64,000 nucleotides of DNA. Origin: Galerina marginata. Its lineage: Eukaryota; Basidiomycota; Agaricomycetes; Agaricales; Galerinaceae. The stretch lies in NCBI GenBank assembly GCA_023014335.1, contig JAECYW010000017.1:1302001-1366000 (forward strand), in the 5' to 3' direction. Position numbers and translations under genes: made by a program. The notes beneath the pieces are model-generated. The model was not told the DNA's origin and made no database searches. It was given only the letters and a program-made list of their open reading frames with translations. Shown here piece after piece: positions 13,111 through 27,102 of this stretch (positions are counted from its first letter, which is position 1; every line of letters starts with the position of its first letter).

Positions 13111-13620
13111 CACCTGGACAAAAACTAGATTTCATTGCCGAAGTGTTCTTTCGGTTTCAACAGCCGACCTGGATCAACAATGAAATCGGTTGGCTCAGTT
13201 ATACTTGCCAGTGCGCCGCCCGTGGCGTTTGTGTCGAACCATCAAGCTGTACCGTTCACGGTACTTCTAGAGACTATCTTCATCCCATGGCCTATTTTCC
13301 TGCTCTCCTCGGGCCTTTTTTCGACGCTAGATGATGACCTCAGGACCAGGTCATGTAAGTGGTCGAAATCCAGCGAGTCGCTATCCCCATTTTTATTAAT
13401 TCCTGAGGAGCTCTCCGTAACGTAATGCTGGATAAGTTAGGGCAAGGAACTGGAGGTTAAATTTATGGCGGTCTGCACGAGATATTCCTATTTGCTTAGA
13501 GTAACAGTTGTCTTCCTCATTGATGTGAAGGTGGTGAATTGGATGTGAGCAAGTGTGACGTCGTCGTGACTGATAGTTAAAGTGTTGTAGTTACGCTGCG
13601 GATGTTATTGCTCTTAAGGC
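13111..13620. other. Intergenic, 510 bp
   Basis: 3' UTR of the sulfite exporter and promoter of the PI 4-kinase. Open frames of about 63-96 codons overlap in two plus-strand frames, but neither has a recognisable product or good splice context, so no gene is called. A short inverted repeat, GTACCG-TTCA-CGGTAC, sits near 13249-13264. Confidence 0.4.
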
Positions 13621-16600
13621 ATGGCTACTCGGTCTTTACGCTCAGCTGGGTACCAACCCCTACAGTCGCATGAAGACGAATCTGACCTGGGAACCGACCG
13701 TCGAGCTTCCACCAGCCATTCCAGTCCCTCTCAGGCGACCTCACCACGTCGCACAGTGCGACCTGGAAGCATCGACCTTACCAAATTGGACAATGCATTC
13801 AAACGGTGCGTTGTTACTGCCTGACATCCTTGTGACCTGATTTAAGAGTATGCAGATGGACGGAATCCATTGCTCAGAAGGTCAAGCGCAAGAAGAAGAC
13901 GGCCGAGCACTCGAGAAAGCAAATATGGCACAGTGTCTTCGAACCAGCGGTTCCCCCTGTACCGAACTCAGGATTCGTAAGGCAATGTTTAGAATGCACC
14001 TTCAACCATGCAGCTGACATTAAAATTTATATAGGGAAAGACACTGGACCACAAGCAACCGATGACGCAGGCGGATTTCGACGCGTAAGAGGGATTGCGG
14101 CATTTCAGGTGTTCCATCAGTCAACGCTTCCTTTACAGTGTGGTCCGTTCCGTGAAAGATGCCATTAACGAGGGTGTTCATCCCAAAATGATTACAAAAG
14201 GATCCTCCGGTTCTTATTTTGCCAGGGCAAAGGTTGAAGGGAGAGTGCAAACTGTTGCGTGAGTCAAGCAATTCTTTCACTTTTGTTCCATTCCTGACAC
14301 CTATATTGCAGAGTCTTCAAACCTAAAGACGAAGAGCCATATGGTCGACTGAATCCCAAAGTGAGGTTTTACGTTTAAGTTCTGGCAATGCAGTTCTAAA
14401 ATCTCGTGAAAGACTACGAAATGGTTACATCGGCAATTTAGATGGATTATACCCTTTGGGCGCGCTTGCCTTATACCCAATCTCAGGTCTCATGGTTTTT
14501 CATTTACTCCGGCTACATCTCATTATGTTCAGTTATATCTCAGAAGCAGCGGCCTCGCTACTTGACGACCGCTTGGCACTCCATATAGTACCACCAACCC
14601 AACTGGTGTCTTTGTCAAGCAGGGTTCGTAAGCCTCGTCTGCTAACAACCCCATTTAACCCCTCTCTCGACAGGCTTTCTTTTATGATTGGTTTGACCGA
14701 AATGCCGCCAAAAAGGGGAAGCCATTGCCGGAGAAAATTGGCAGCATGCAATATTTCCTCCATGGGTTTCAAGGTCTGTTTCTTCTCTTTCTAGTCTGTT
14801 TTGGTGCAGGAAGTGTTCTAGATGCCTCGGATTTCCTTCGTAAATACCCTTGGCCTGGAAGAGCCATCGCAGACACGTTCGACGACTCTACCCACCGTCA
14901 AGGCAATGTGTCTAAACGTTTCTTGGGCGCTATGAAGATCATTTGTGGGAAAACCGGCGACACAGAGGATATTTATGACGATGCTGATTATGAAGACGAG
15001 CGTGTTCTCTACGATGCAACGGAGGCGCCGGATGTTCACAGACCATTTTACTGGAGCCAGCAGCTCCAACAAAGTTTCCGAGAAGAATTAGAGAAGTTCG
15101 CCTTACCTTTTTTCACTTATAACGAGACTGTTGACATAATTTCTAAAGGCTAGTAATATTGGGTAACTTGCTTCCATAGATTCATTGCGATGTCTTGAAG
15201 TACTAATTTTATGCTACAGATTACCTGATGCTCAATACAGATCGTGGAGCGGACAACTACATGATTAAATATTGTGAAGGTGACCACGAAAAGGCCCTCG
15301 TTGACGTCGCTCCCTCGCGCTCTGTCCGCCTTGAGATGCCGGTAATGAGCGAGCTTAGAAGATCGGACCCCAATCCTGGTCTTCCTCGTATGGCCGCATC
15401 GACCTCTTACCAGCCTGTCTTGTCACCAGTGCCATCTCGTTCCAATACACCCAACTCGGACTATAGGCGTAAACCCCATATTCACATTGCCGCCATCGAT
15501 AACTCTCTTTCATTCCCTCATGAACACCCGCAAGGCTGGCGCTCATACACATATGGGTGGTTATACTTACCTGTCAGCGTTATTGGCCGCCCATTCAGCG
15601 AGAAGACCCGTAGCCACTTCCTTCCACTGTTAACATCCAAGGCATGGTGGGAGGAAACGACGTATCAATTAGAGAAGTTATTTGCCATTGACCCAGATTT
15701 CCATCCGAAGATGTTTGCTGTAAGGAACTTCCTTCTGATGATATTTTAGAACTAACACCTCACTCCTTAGCGGCAACTGGCTGTTATCAAAGGTCAGAAG
15801 CATAGAATTAAAAGGTGTAAATAGTTCTCATCTTTCGGTGTAGGTCAAGCTTGGAACATTGTTCAGTCGTTGAAACACGTGGTAAGTACATGGAATGGAC
15901 TTGTTGGTATTTGTGATCTAATTAATCATAAAAATTGACAGGACGAAGGTAAATTTCTCTTCGCGTCTTCCTGGGCCTTTCTTATCGAAGCTTAGGTCCG
16001 CTGGAATTAACAAGAAGGACAAAAGTTCTTGTTTGGAACGACGAGATAGAAGTGCCAGACGAAACGATCCAGGACTTGCCAAATGGCCCTGGCTCTCCCA
16101 AACTCTCAATCAACAGTGTTCCTGCTCCGAGGAGAACTCGCAGTCAGAGTTCAGGTGGTGACTTCCCTCCTCCAATGCGTCGAACATCCACCGATGCATC
16201 AGGTGCCCCTCGCCCAGTCCCATTTGCAGCCAAGTTCCAACGAGTGCATCCGGGGACGACTGGTGTTACCGTTCTCGAGCATCTAGAAAGGTTGGATGCG
16301 GTTGAAGCAAGTCTACAACGTCTGGGTGTAGATGATACCGAAGAAGTCGATGTGGGAGAAGTTGTTAAAAAGCCAAAGACCGTTCCTCAACCAGAAGCTT
16401 CATCATCCGCCATCCCGACTTCGCCTTTCACGCCTCCTGGCAGTCCATTGCCCACAGTGCAAGAAGTTCCTTCAGCAAGAAGTTCAATTGACGAGGAAGA
16501 TTTGGTAGCCCTCTCGAAGTCGACCTCTCATGTAGAAGGTTCCTCGCCTTTTGGCCTACATGGCGCCCTGTCAAGTGCAGGCATGGACTGGATTCAAACA

Positions 16601-16733
16601 GCTGAATCTCCAGCCAAACGCCTGGTAATAACGGAGGTTCGTGTGTGTTTTTTCATATAAATTGTCAGTGCCTCATGTTAAGTTCTAGCGGCTGGAAACT
16701 GTTAAGACGAAACCTTTATGGTCATGTTGGTAA
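13621..16733 (+). CDS. LSB6: Phosphatidylinositol 4-kinase type II
   Basis: Makes PI4P on Golgi, endosomal or vacuolar membranes. The N-terminus is disordered (MATRSLRSAGYQPLQSHEDE), then FDAVVRSVKDAINEGVHP, GSSGSYFA, VAVFKPKDEEPYGRLNPK (ATP-binding Lys region), IIPFGRACLIPNLSYISEAA, FFYDWFDRNAAKKGKPLPE, YLMLNTDRGADNYMIKY (catalytic Asp loop) and IAAIDNSLSFPHEHPQGWRS (metal-binding Asp). This is the full type II set. The gene has about a dozen short introns, all joining in phase where I checked. A Ser/Pro-rich C-terminal tail follows, and a last small exon adds RLETVKTKPLWSCW before TAA at 16731. The terminal SCW gives a Cys that could be lipidated, as type II enzymes are membrane-anchored by palmitoylation (inference). 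It converges with the splicing-factor gene, stops 75 bp apart. Confidence 0.95.
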
Positions 16734-16808
16734 ATTTGTAGTATTTAATTGGTAAATGGGTAGTTCAATATAATACAGTTCATTAAATCATGACGGTGGA
16801 CAGAAAAC

Positions 16809-18377
16809 CTAATCTCCTTCTGCAAGTAACCACTGCGCAAAATCATCCAGTCGCTTCTTCTCTGCTTCTTCTCCGTCTCCACCTGTGTCTTCTCCCGTTC
16901 CGCTGCGTTTAAACCGTTGTTTTCCAGAAAAAAGTGTTGCCTCAATACGCCGCTTATCGAAAAATCGTCCAGTCCATTTTCTGGTTCATGATAAGCTGGA
17001 ACTCTGTTATGGAAATGACAGATACTTGCCAGAATACAAGCTTGTGCGGCAATTGGGTCCTTGAACTTGACCGTCATCACCCCATCTTTTTCTAACTGTG
17101 GAAGGGATTAGACCGGTCGCGACAAAATCTAAAAAAACCGTACGTCGTATAGCACTACATTCGTCACTTCTCCAAGGGCTGAACATTCCTCGCGAACATC
17201 CTCTTTCAGGTCAAGTAATAAGGACGCGTCTTCAGCAAGCTCCTCGAGGGAGAACATGTGCTTCAAAACAACAACTCGGCTGTTCTTGTTGATAGTCGGC
17301 ATGTCATCCTCAGGTTCCGGCATCGGCCCAAAGCCATCGTCTGCTCCCCATTCGTCTAGCTTCCTGAAGGCAAGGTCAGCCCAACCTAAAAGTTCAACCG
17401 TATTTAGTATACACATACTTTTGCATTTTACCGATCCGTTTTGTGATTCTCTTCTTATCGACAGTTTTCCTTGGCTTTGTTCCATCTCCAGAACCGGATG
17501 CTTGCGTTTTGTGCGCGAAATCCGCCTTTGAGATTTTCATCACGGTCGACGGCTGGCCGAGCCTCAGTTCAGCATCCTCCAAGATTGTTAACGCCAAAGT
17601 CACGGAATCTTCTTTGAAATAAACAACGAGAGCCTCTCCACTGAACGATCCGTCCTCTCTCGCGTACATCTTGACCTTTGGTTCACCGTCTTCATCCTCT
17701 TCAATGACCCCACACTTGGAGAACAACTCGACGATTTCCTCCTGTTGTGTGTCTGGGGGCAGTCCCGTCACATATACAGCGGTGTTCTTGGACTTGCGTT
17801 CTGCAGCAGGTTTGTCTTTCTTGTCTCCTTTCCCTCGCTTTATAGATATGGCACCGGCAGTGCCAGCTGAGGTGTAGTCTTCTTCAGGCTTTCCGTTTTT
17901 TGCTTTCCCTCTTTAACACGGGCGCGGCTGGAGTCTAAACAATAATTTGACATTCGTAACACACAGGGAAACAGAGAATGAAGATTACTAACTTCTTCAT
18001 CCACACCGCTAACCGAGTAGGCTGCCTGTTGGCGAGATATAGAATCCTCGTCTACCTAAATGAATTTCGCACTCATGTAACCGTCATTGCTCGGAAAAGA
18101 TTTACAGGGACACACCAATGGAATCCAAGCGTTCTTTGCAGAGTCGTATTCCAATTCTGAACCATCGTCTTGCTCAAAACGCCATGAGTTGGCTGTTTTA
18201 GAAAAGTATATCCTGTCCAAATTAGGTCACGGTTGAATACGTCGCCTTCATTTCCAAGAAGGCAGTCTCGAGGGAGATAAGTCACGGAAAGCAAGCATAC
18301 CGTGGATCATCTGCGAAAGCTGCTGCCTGAACCTCGGCGGACGAGCCCGCTGCTGGAGATGGTGGTGGTGCAGACAT
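16809..18377 (-). CDS. CUS2: Tat-SF1/CUS2-like U2 snRNP splicing factor
   Basis: Two-RRM nuclear protein; yeast CUS2 helps U2 snRNA folding and binds SF3b. The order is an acidic N-terminus starting MSAPPPSPAAG, a W-rich segment (NSWRFEQDDGSELEYDSAKN), RRM1 (VYVTGLPPDTQQEEIVELFS ... GEALVVYFKEDSVTLALTIL), a linker, KLDEWGADDGFGPMPEPED, then RRM2 (VVVLKHMFSLEELAEDASLL ... GVMTVKFKDPIAAQACIL). The C-terminus reads FFDKRRIEATLFSGKQRFKR and ends DDFAQWLLAEGD. The intron at 17029-16981 uses a GC donor (GCAAGT). Just after it the expected KMDGRFFDKRR appears only if one base near 16965-16975 is removed, so the last exon is out of frame with the rest as given. Family identity is clear from both RRMs and the linker. 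Confidence 0.9.
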
Positions 18378-18490
18378 AGTTTCGTGTGTACACTTGTTTG
18401 AGTTTCACGTTAATGGTTTATAGAGGTACTGACTTGGCACTGAAATAGCTATTCCATTAATCAAATCTAATAACACAGTATCTAACATGA

Positions 18491-19190
18491 CTACCGGTAA
18501 AGCAACATAGGGAAGTATGCATTTGGGTCATGAGGAGCAGGTGGAGCTAACTGGGGAACCCAACGCTTATGCGGAACAGGAAGGGCTGGAGGCAACTTGG
18601 ATTCTGAATAGACTTTTGCCGTTGAAGTTATGGCCGCTACTGGCTTCAGAAAGGTCGAGGAGCCTTGGGCTTTGTAGCGGGGACGGAAGCCTCGCCGGCC
18701 TCTGAGGGTGCAGCGACACTAGTGAATATATTAGTGGTTTCGCGTAATTCAGCGTCTGGGCACACTTACGCTTGCACACCCGAGTGTTCAATCAGCAAAG
18801 CCGACAGCTCCGACTGTGTAACCACGGATAGTTGAGGATATACACGCCTAACGTCGCGCTTCCAGTAGGGATTCGATGCAGGATCGGACGCTGGTGAAAG
18901 CAGTGTTAAAGGAACCCCACTCCAAAGCACAAGTTCAAGGGCATACCCTTTGTTGCGGGCGTGGAATATTGTTCTGGCCTCGAAGACGGTGGTGGATAGC
19001 GATTAACGCTGGCAATAGGCAGACCAGAGGATATATCTGGGTTGACCACAACAACCTCACCTATGCACCACGATACAAGTTAGCCAAGGGGCTATTGCAG
19101 AGAATAGCCACATTACGAACGAAATTTTTTCCAGAAACCCTTGGGGCTTAGATGATAGAGGGTTGAATCTGCAGCTCTCTTGGCCGCCAT
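18491..19190 (-). CDS. nuo-21: Complex I 21 kDa subunit (fungal NUO-21 type)
   Basis: Accessory subunit of mitochondrial NADH:ubiquinone oxidoreductase, found in fungi. It starts MAAKRAADSTLYHLSPKGFW, continues after an intron with NPDISSGLPIASVNRYPPPS and SRPEQYSTPATK, then NPYWKRDVRRVYPQLSVVTQ, which is the signature block. The C-terminal domain reads KPVAAITSTAKVYSESKLPP, KRWVPQLAPPAPHDPNAYFP and MLLYR before TAG at 18491. Between PKAPRPF and KPVAAI (18647-18653) one base is missing: the frame as given runs into TGA directly after PRPF, whereas one more C would continue as PRPFLKPVAAI. The gene is 115 bp downstream of the splicing factor on the same strand and divergent from UPF0643. Confidence 0.88.
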
Positions 19191-19912
19191 TGGGGTATCT
19201 GGCAGGAAACGGGTTGTGACACGTTCATTCCCTCCTCTTGTCTGTCACGCGTGTAACGAGAGACTCCTGCTCTTCCTACTTACTTAGCTTGCGGCTTAGG
19301 CGTCAACTCGAACGAGTCACCTATGTGGATTTGTCCCGTTCGAACCTTGTATGTCGACAATCGCAAGGATCGGTTTAAGTATGCGCAGCGTAATACGGCC
19401 AAAATACGACCAGGGTCTCCAACGGAATACAACTTTTTCCAACCGCCATCCGAGTAAGCCAGGGCCGATGGCTTGGAAGATCAACGCTCAGCGCTCAGCC
19501 ACTGTTCTCTTAAATTGCAGTCGCCTTGATGTTAGCAGGCATGCCGCAGTGACCCCTTCAGGCGGCATTTCTCTTCTCTCTGCCTGTCTCCTTTGCCTTT
19601 CTACCAAACCCACCATGGTTAAGTCAGAGTCGCTTATACTTATCGTCAATCCTCACAAGGTGAACGTCCTACGCTTAGGCAGTTTTCTTCGACCATTGTG
19701 GCAACGTTGTGGGTCCTTGGCAATTAGCGCCGTCCGTCTTATGTCATGCTGTGCTTTTCTGGCTCACGAAAAATCGCGCAATACATGGCGCAATTGCCAT
19801 CTGAGCTTCCGCTCTATCGCGACCCACAAAGTTCTCCCGTAGCTTATATATTCACCTATGAATTATACTGCCTCTTATTACTTCCTCACTTCTCGCACTT
19901 TCCCCCCATAGC
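19191..19912. other. Divergent promoter region, 722 bp
   Basis: Lies between the complex I 21 kDa gene (minus) and the UPF0643 gene (plus). A 163-codon plus-strand frame starts at 19351 but has no recognisable motif and is rich in Arg, Leu and Cys, so I do not call it. A TATA-like stretch (agcttatatattcacc) is near 19841-19856, about 60 bp before the plus-strand ATG. Confidence 0.4.
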
Positions 19913-20759
19913 ATGACAGTCTCCCCCCCACGTTCCATCACCCACAGCGGAGTGAAAGAAATTCAGATGGTAGACTCCTTAGAGCAATCTAATGCTCAAG
20001 ATCCTCATCTCTTGCCGACATTCGACACGGAGTCTTTTTCAACGCCAAAGTTCTATCTACCTCCTCTGTTGTCGTCTCTCCCAAAAAATGTTTTGCTGCA
20101 CCAACATTCGAACCCGAAGTTCTCTCCCATCGTCACCGAGACAAGACTTCCCAGCATAGACCCCGCTTCCTTGTCTCTTCACAAGGCGCTTCATCATTTC
20201 AAACCGTTGACACCGAGTTACGCCAGTGTCCCCTACTCAGAGGCATTCAACTGGTCCGAGTTGGTATTGTCAGAGAAGGACGAAAGGGAATGGTATTGCG
20301 TCGTTTTTCGCAGCAAGAGGAAACCAGGAAGCGATGACATTGGTAGAGAAAATTTTCTAACAAAAAAATACACCCACTAACTCATAAGATTTTGTTCGTG
20401 TTGCATTAGCCCTATATTCCGCGGACAAAGTTGCGCACGAAGAAGCGATTTCGAACGGAGGTGTGCGTATTTTAAAAGATTTTGCACGTCACTATGCTTA
20501 CCCCTTCCTGTATATCCAGCTAATTCTTTATTGGTATGGAATCCCTCATCCTGAGACTGGATTGAATCTTGCTACGTGCATCTGGCAAAGTCGGAAACAT
20601 GCTACGGCAGCCAACTCACGCCCAAACCATATCAAAGCCATGCGACTGGCCGCTCAATCGTACGAAATTTACACATTAGAACGTTATATTCTGCGAAAGG
20701 TGGCTGGTGACGTAGGCGTAAGTGTCGAGACATACGAAGGTGGTGAAGTTGGCTGGTGA
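19913..20759 (+). CDS. UPF0643 family protein
   Basis: Conserved fungal family without known function. The variable N-terminus is Ser/Pro-rich. The conserved part reads SEAFNWSELVLSEKDEREWY, CVVFRSKRKPGSDD, then after an intron ALYSADKVAHEEAISNGG, after a second intron LILYWYGIPHPETGLNLATC, IWQSRKHATAANSRPNHIKA and ERYILRKVAGDVGVSVETYE, ending GGEVGW. The WQSRKHA and YWYG blocks match UPF0643 proteins such as the fission yeast member. Both introns join in phase (donors at GTAGAG and GTGCGT). The start is the ATG at 19913. Confidence 0.85.
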
Positions 20760-20988
20760 TGACTTCTGAAAATTCGCTATTTGATTTTGTGTCCGTCCTT
20801 GTCTACCCGTTTTTGTCTTGCTATCACAAGTATACCCGTACTTAGACATGTGTCAAGTTGTATATATGAACTGATTTTCCAACGATATCCTAGTTTGCGC
20901 TCAATCCCATGATTCGATACTGTCGTTGGACACTTGCGAATGTTCATATCTGTCGTTCTGTGCGTCCATGGCTGGGTTCATCAGAAAA

Positions 20989-22734
20989 TTAGTAAGCTGT
21001 CACGGTGCCTCCGAAGGTGTGCTCGGACGGCAGTGCAGAGGCCTTGACATAAGTCAATATCAAGCCGGTTGCAGATGAACAGGATGTTAAACTGACAATG
21101 TCATGATTTCTTTCCATAGTTAAACTGGACTTTCGAGATGGTAATGGCGCTTGGCACCCAAGTGGCGAAATATAAATGCCAGGTACAGGTGCAAACGCAG
21201 GGTTTGCTGCTGTCAAGATTGTCGAACGTTGGCTGGCTTCCTGTTGTTCAGGAGCACCCTTTTGGTCGCCGACAGCTTCCGGAGGTGGCGAGAATCGAAA
21301 GGGACTCGGCGAGACAGGAGGAACAGAAAGGGATTGTTTTAGTAACAGTCGACCCCTCCGATGTTTTAGGCCGAGTGCTAAGAACGTTGACATCCTGGTG
21401 AATGCGAAAAGCAGAACCGGGAGTTTCGTCAGTAGGGCATGCAAATGACGTGCGCTTTGAAATAGCAGGTACAACAAGCTGCTTTCTGTCAAATGGTTTC
21501 CATTGAAAATCGATGTCGTCGTAGGGTCCGAAGTTGCTTTGTACACCGGAAACCAAAGGATCTTCGGTAGGGGAACCAAAGTATACAGGACGGGAAAGGC
21601 AGTACCGAGGTCCTGGCGTCGCATAGATGCCGGAGAAAAGAGGGTTAGAGACAATGTCAGGTGGCAATGGGTCGGATTCACTGTCAGTAGTGCAATCTGC
21701 GTTGGGTTCAAGGATATCGGCAAAATGACCGGAATCGGATGAGCTGTCCAATAGATGCGGGTCAAGTAAGCGGGAGTTTGAGTCAGAATAGTAAGTAGGA
21801 GACGAATTGGTTTTTGGAGACGGAATAAATCTAGAGAACGCCGTGGTCGAATCTGCCGAAGAGCCGAGAAGAGAGCCGAGGCCAGGACCGGGAGTCGAAA
21901 AGGGTGGATGCAAAGAGAAATGCCCAAAAGAATCATCGATATATGCAGCATTTGGATTCTCCAGAGGAAATTTAGTTAGTATTGAAGGACAACAGCCAAG
22001 CGGACCAGAAGGCGAGGGTAAGGGAGACCGAGAAAGCTGTAGCGGTGCGGGCGAAATATCGGTATATGCGGCATCTGCATCTTCCACGAGAGAACTGTTC
22101 GACACTGAAGGATGATAACCAGATGGTTCCAAAGACCGAGAAGTAGACCGTTTATGAGCGTTAGGTCCAAATACGTCAAAGACACCGTCTTCTGGGATAA
22201 TAGCACCTTGTCGATATTCCATTCTTGGGTCATCAGCGACCTGAGTCTCGATTTCAATCTCACTTTCATGAATAACATGGTTTTCGCTTGGAGACGACCG
22301 CATCGCTGGAGGCAAGAGAAGCCGGAGTGGATGCTTTCGTGTAAGCGACATAAAAGTGCTTGCGAGCCAGCTGGGCAACGGATTGCATGTTCTACGGGTT
22401 GAGGACTAGGCATACGTGTAACGACATGACATACACGATGATCAGCAAACATTGAATTGACCTTTGTAGTAGCACTGTCACTGGACGAATGATCGTCACT
22501 GGAGGCAAATTGCGTCGGGGCAGGTCGGTCCATTTTGATGAAAGATAAGTCCTGCCCCAGAGTGCTCCCCCGTTGAGAATTGATCACGTCCGATACCGAG
22601 TCATTTGCAGACCGTCGCGTCTGTTTCCTTGTGGTGGTCGTGCTGTTTCCCCGGTTCCTTGATACCGGACTGGCACGGGAATGGGTGTAAACAGTCGACA
22701 TGGTTTCTACCATTTTGTCAAACCTCGTATTCAA
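20989..22734 (-). CDS. Disordered Ser/Pro-rich hypothetical protein
   Basis: Not recognised. The 5' block holds TTTTRKQTRRSANDSVSDV and FIKMDRPAPTQFASSDDHSS. A clear intron (GTATGTCATG...CCCGTAG, about 22385-22428) joins it to QSVAQLARKHFYVAYTKAST. A long block rich in Ser, Pro and Asp follows, with repeated AAYTDIS/AAYIDDS-like units (DADAAYTDISPAP and NPNAAYIDDSFG) that may be short linear motifs. The C-terminal block ends KASALPSEHTFGGTVTAY. Two frame changes, near 22300 and near 21345 (next to GGGG), have no usable intron, so single-base indels or unseen splicing are likely. The start is uncertain (22734 or ATGs at 22713 or 22701). Confidence 0.6.
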
Positions 22735-23015
22735 GCTGACCGCACTCGTTTTGCGACGTTTAGCACTGGATTGCCGTGCGCCTGGGAGATGGTCTGCAAA
22801 ATGACGACAGATTCTGGCAAAGAAAATACCTAGAGTACTATGCCTGGGCTTCCGGTCAGATCAAAGCAAGTAGAAGATGGATACGGGCCATACGCGTAAG
22901 TTGAGGACTCGGATATCTCAGAGAAATGTCGAGCTCTTTTTTGGTCATGACGGTCGTCCATGAACCTGCGTGGTCGGGCCGAGTGCCGAGTCAAGGTTTA
23001 TCTTGGACCCCAACA

Positions 23016-25381
<2,366 letters not shown>

Positions 25382-25493
25382 CTGTAAACATATGGAAGAT
25401 ACCACGAGACAATGAATTTCGTGACAATAGACTCAATTATCGGCGGAATATAGAGGTTAATCAATGTCCCCATAACGATTTACACTCGGCGCT

Positions 25494-26636
25494 TGGACTC
25501 TGCGACGCTTCTCGGCTGGAACCACTTATTACCTCGGCCTTCTTCAAGTTCCTGTGGCTCATCATTTTTTATTTTAGCAAGCATGTCTCCAAGCTCTTGC
25601 CGTGACATTTGCGGGCGCCAACCTGCTATTCTTGTTGAGCTTTGTTACGTTACAGTGCTACCGGTCGGACAGCAGCTAGACAGCCTTTCCAAAGCGTCTC
25701 CATTTATTCTCCGTGTTTTCCGGTGGTGGGTTCAATCAAGCCACTGGTTCTGCTAACGTTAGACGGCGACTTCGTTTGTGCACAGGAAAGAAGCCCAGTG
25801 TGACACTGTTGATTGTTCGTTGTTGGTCGTTCACCTTCGATGAATGGAAAGGGATGGCGTCCGCATGGGTGGGCATGTCAAGAAAGCCATGAACACTGTT
25901 CGCAAAAATCACGGTCTCGCGAGCAGCTCAAGGTCCGTTCTAAAAATTGGCGATTGGATCATGCAGTAGTCTCTGGGCTAATATTACATTCCGCAGAGTG
26001 CTTGGCTGCCTGGTAGGGTAGAACGTTCGTCACACGATATGTGAACGAAAGCGACAAATTTGGCAAGCTTTCGATCTTGGACTCGTCTTCTAGCCTCGCG
26101 GCACGGTTGGACTGAAGGATTTTATGGTTTACTACTCCTGCTATTCGAATATAACCAAACCTAAACCAGTGCGTTGACCGCCACATCCACATGTTTTGTT
26201 TTTTTCTGCTCCTCCATTGAATGCAGGGGTGCAGGCTTTGGCGACTGTTTGGCTGGTGGTTAGCTCCATTGGCCGTGCCGCTGTAAGTATAGGCATTACT
26301 TGCTCAGGCAGTGGCTCCAGATGTTAGTTTGCGCCCTGAAGAGTGGAAATGTCAGATGGAGAGAGAGTTTGATGGATCTTCAACCGCGCCTCTAGATCTG
26401 GAGTAAAGTTCAAGGAACAAGGATGTATACCGCTGCCGCCACATGATTCAAGTTTCAACACCGCCAGCGTCATTGGCAAACTTGTATACCTTCTGGACGG
26501 CTCTGGGCTGGCAGGCGATCTCATTTGGTACGTTACTTTGTGATTGAACGGAAGTGGTCATGGGGTTTGTATGAACAACAGAGTACAGAGTATTGTTTTG
26601 TGTGTCCTGTTTCGCCCTTTTATTTCAAGGTGCTAA
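25494..26636 (+). CDS. Orphan exons of an unrecognised gene, possibly decayed
   Basis: Several short coding-looking pieces lie on the plus strand: a hydrophobic segment TLRRFSAGTTYYLGLLQ with QACLQALAVTFAGANLLFLL; a basic segment MERDGVRMGGHVKKAMNTVR; a membrane-like segment VQALATVWLVVSSIGRAA directly before a good donor gtaagt; and a final segment EEWKCQMEREFDGSSTAPLD then KFKEQGCIPLPPHDSSFNTA and SVIGKLVYLLDGSGLAGDLI, closing after an intron at TAA 26634. Linking them needs stops to be skipped or bases changed in at least two places. I do not recognise the product. It may be a membrane protein gene with errors, or a pseudogene. Confidence 0.3.
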
Positions 26637-27102
26637 ACTAAGTGACTCGGTGTTGAACGACTTGTATACGGACGGGTCTTAATTTTGTATGTATGTAACC
26701 GTTGCTTTGTGGTACGGATTGAGAAAGTGAGATCGAGATGAGGAGAAAGACCAAGTATTAATAAGATCAGGGATCTAAGGAAGCGCAAAAGGGCCGCAAG
26801 CGCAGTAGCATAACAGGCAGATGGCCAATGGGAGGGTGGGATTCGGTCATTAAGAGCGAGCATCGGCGAGCGCTGCGTCATGCGGTCTGGGGAAAAAGTG
26901 ACAGGAGGCAGGAGGCATGGCAGGGAGACAGGCGTCGGGCCGGTGCCGACCGGTACCGGGGTCCGGCATGGCAGTCTTGGCCCTGATCGGAGGCAGGCAA
27001 GCAAAAGCAAACAAGTACGTGTCCGGGAATGGCAAGTGTGGATAGTTTGGGCACGATAACCACACGACGAGCAGCACGCAGACGACCACAGGGCTAGTTG
27101 AC
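26637..27102. other. Intergenic, 466 bp
   Basis: Upstream of the signal peptide peptidase gene. A 183-codon minus-strand frame spans it (26633-27184), but it is Pro/Cys/Leu-rich, overlaps the peptidase start and has no recognisable motif, so it is treated as chance. Confidence 0.4.

Noticed and set aside
19351..19842. 163-codon plus-strand frame in the divergent promoter
   Set aside because: No recognisable sequence and lies where promoters of two genes are needed.
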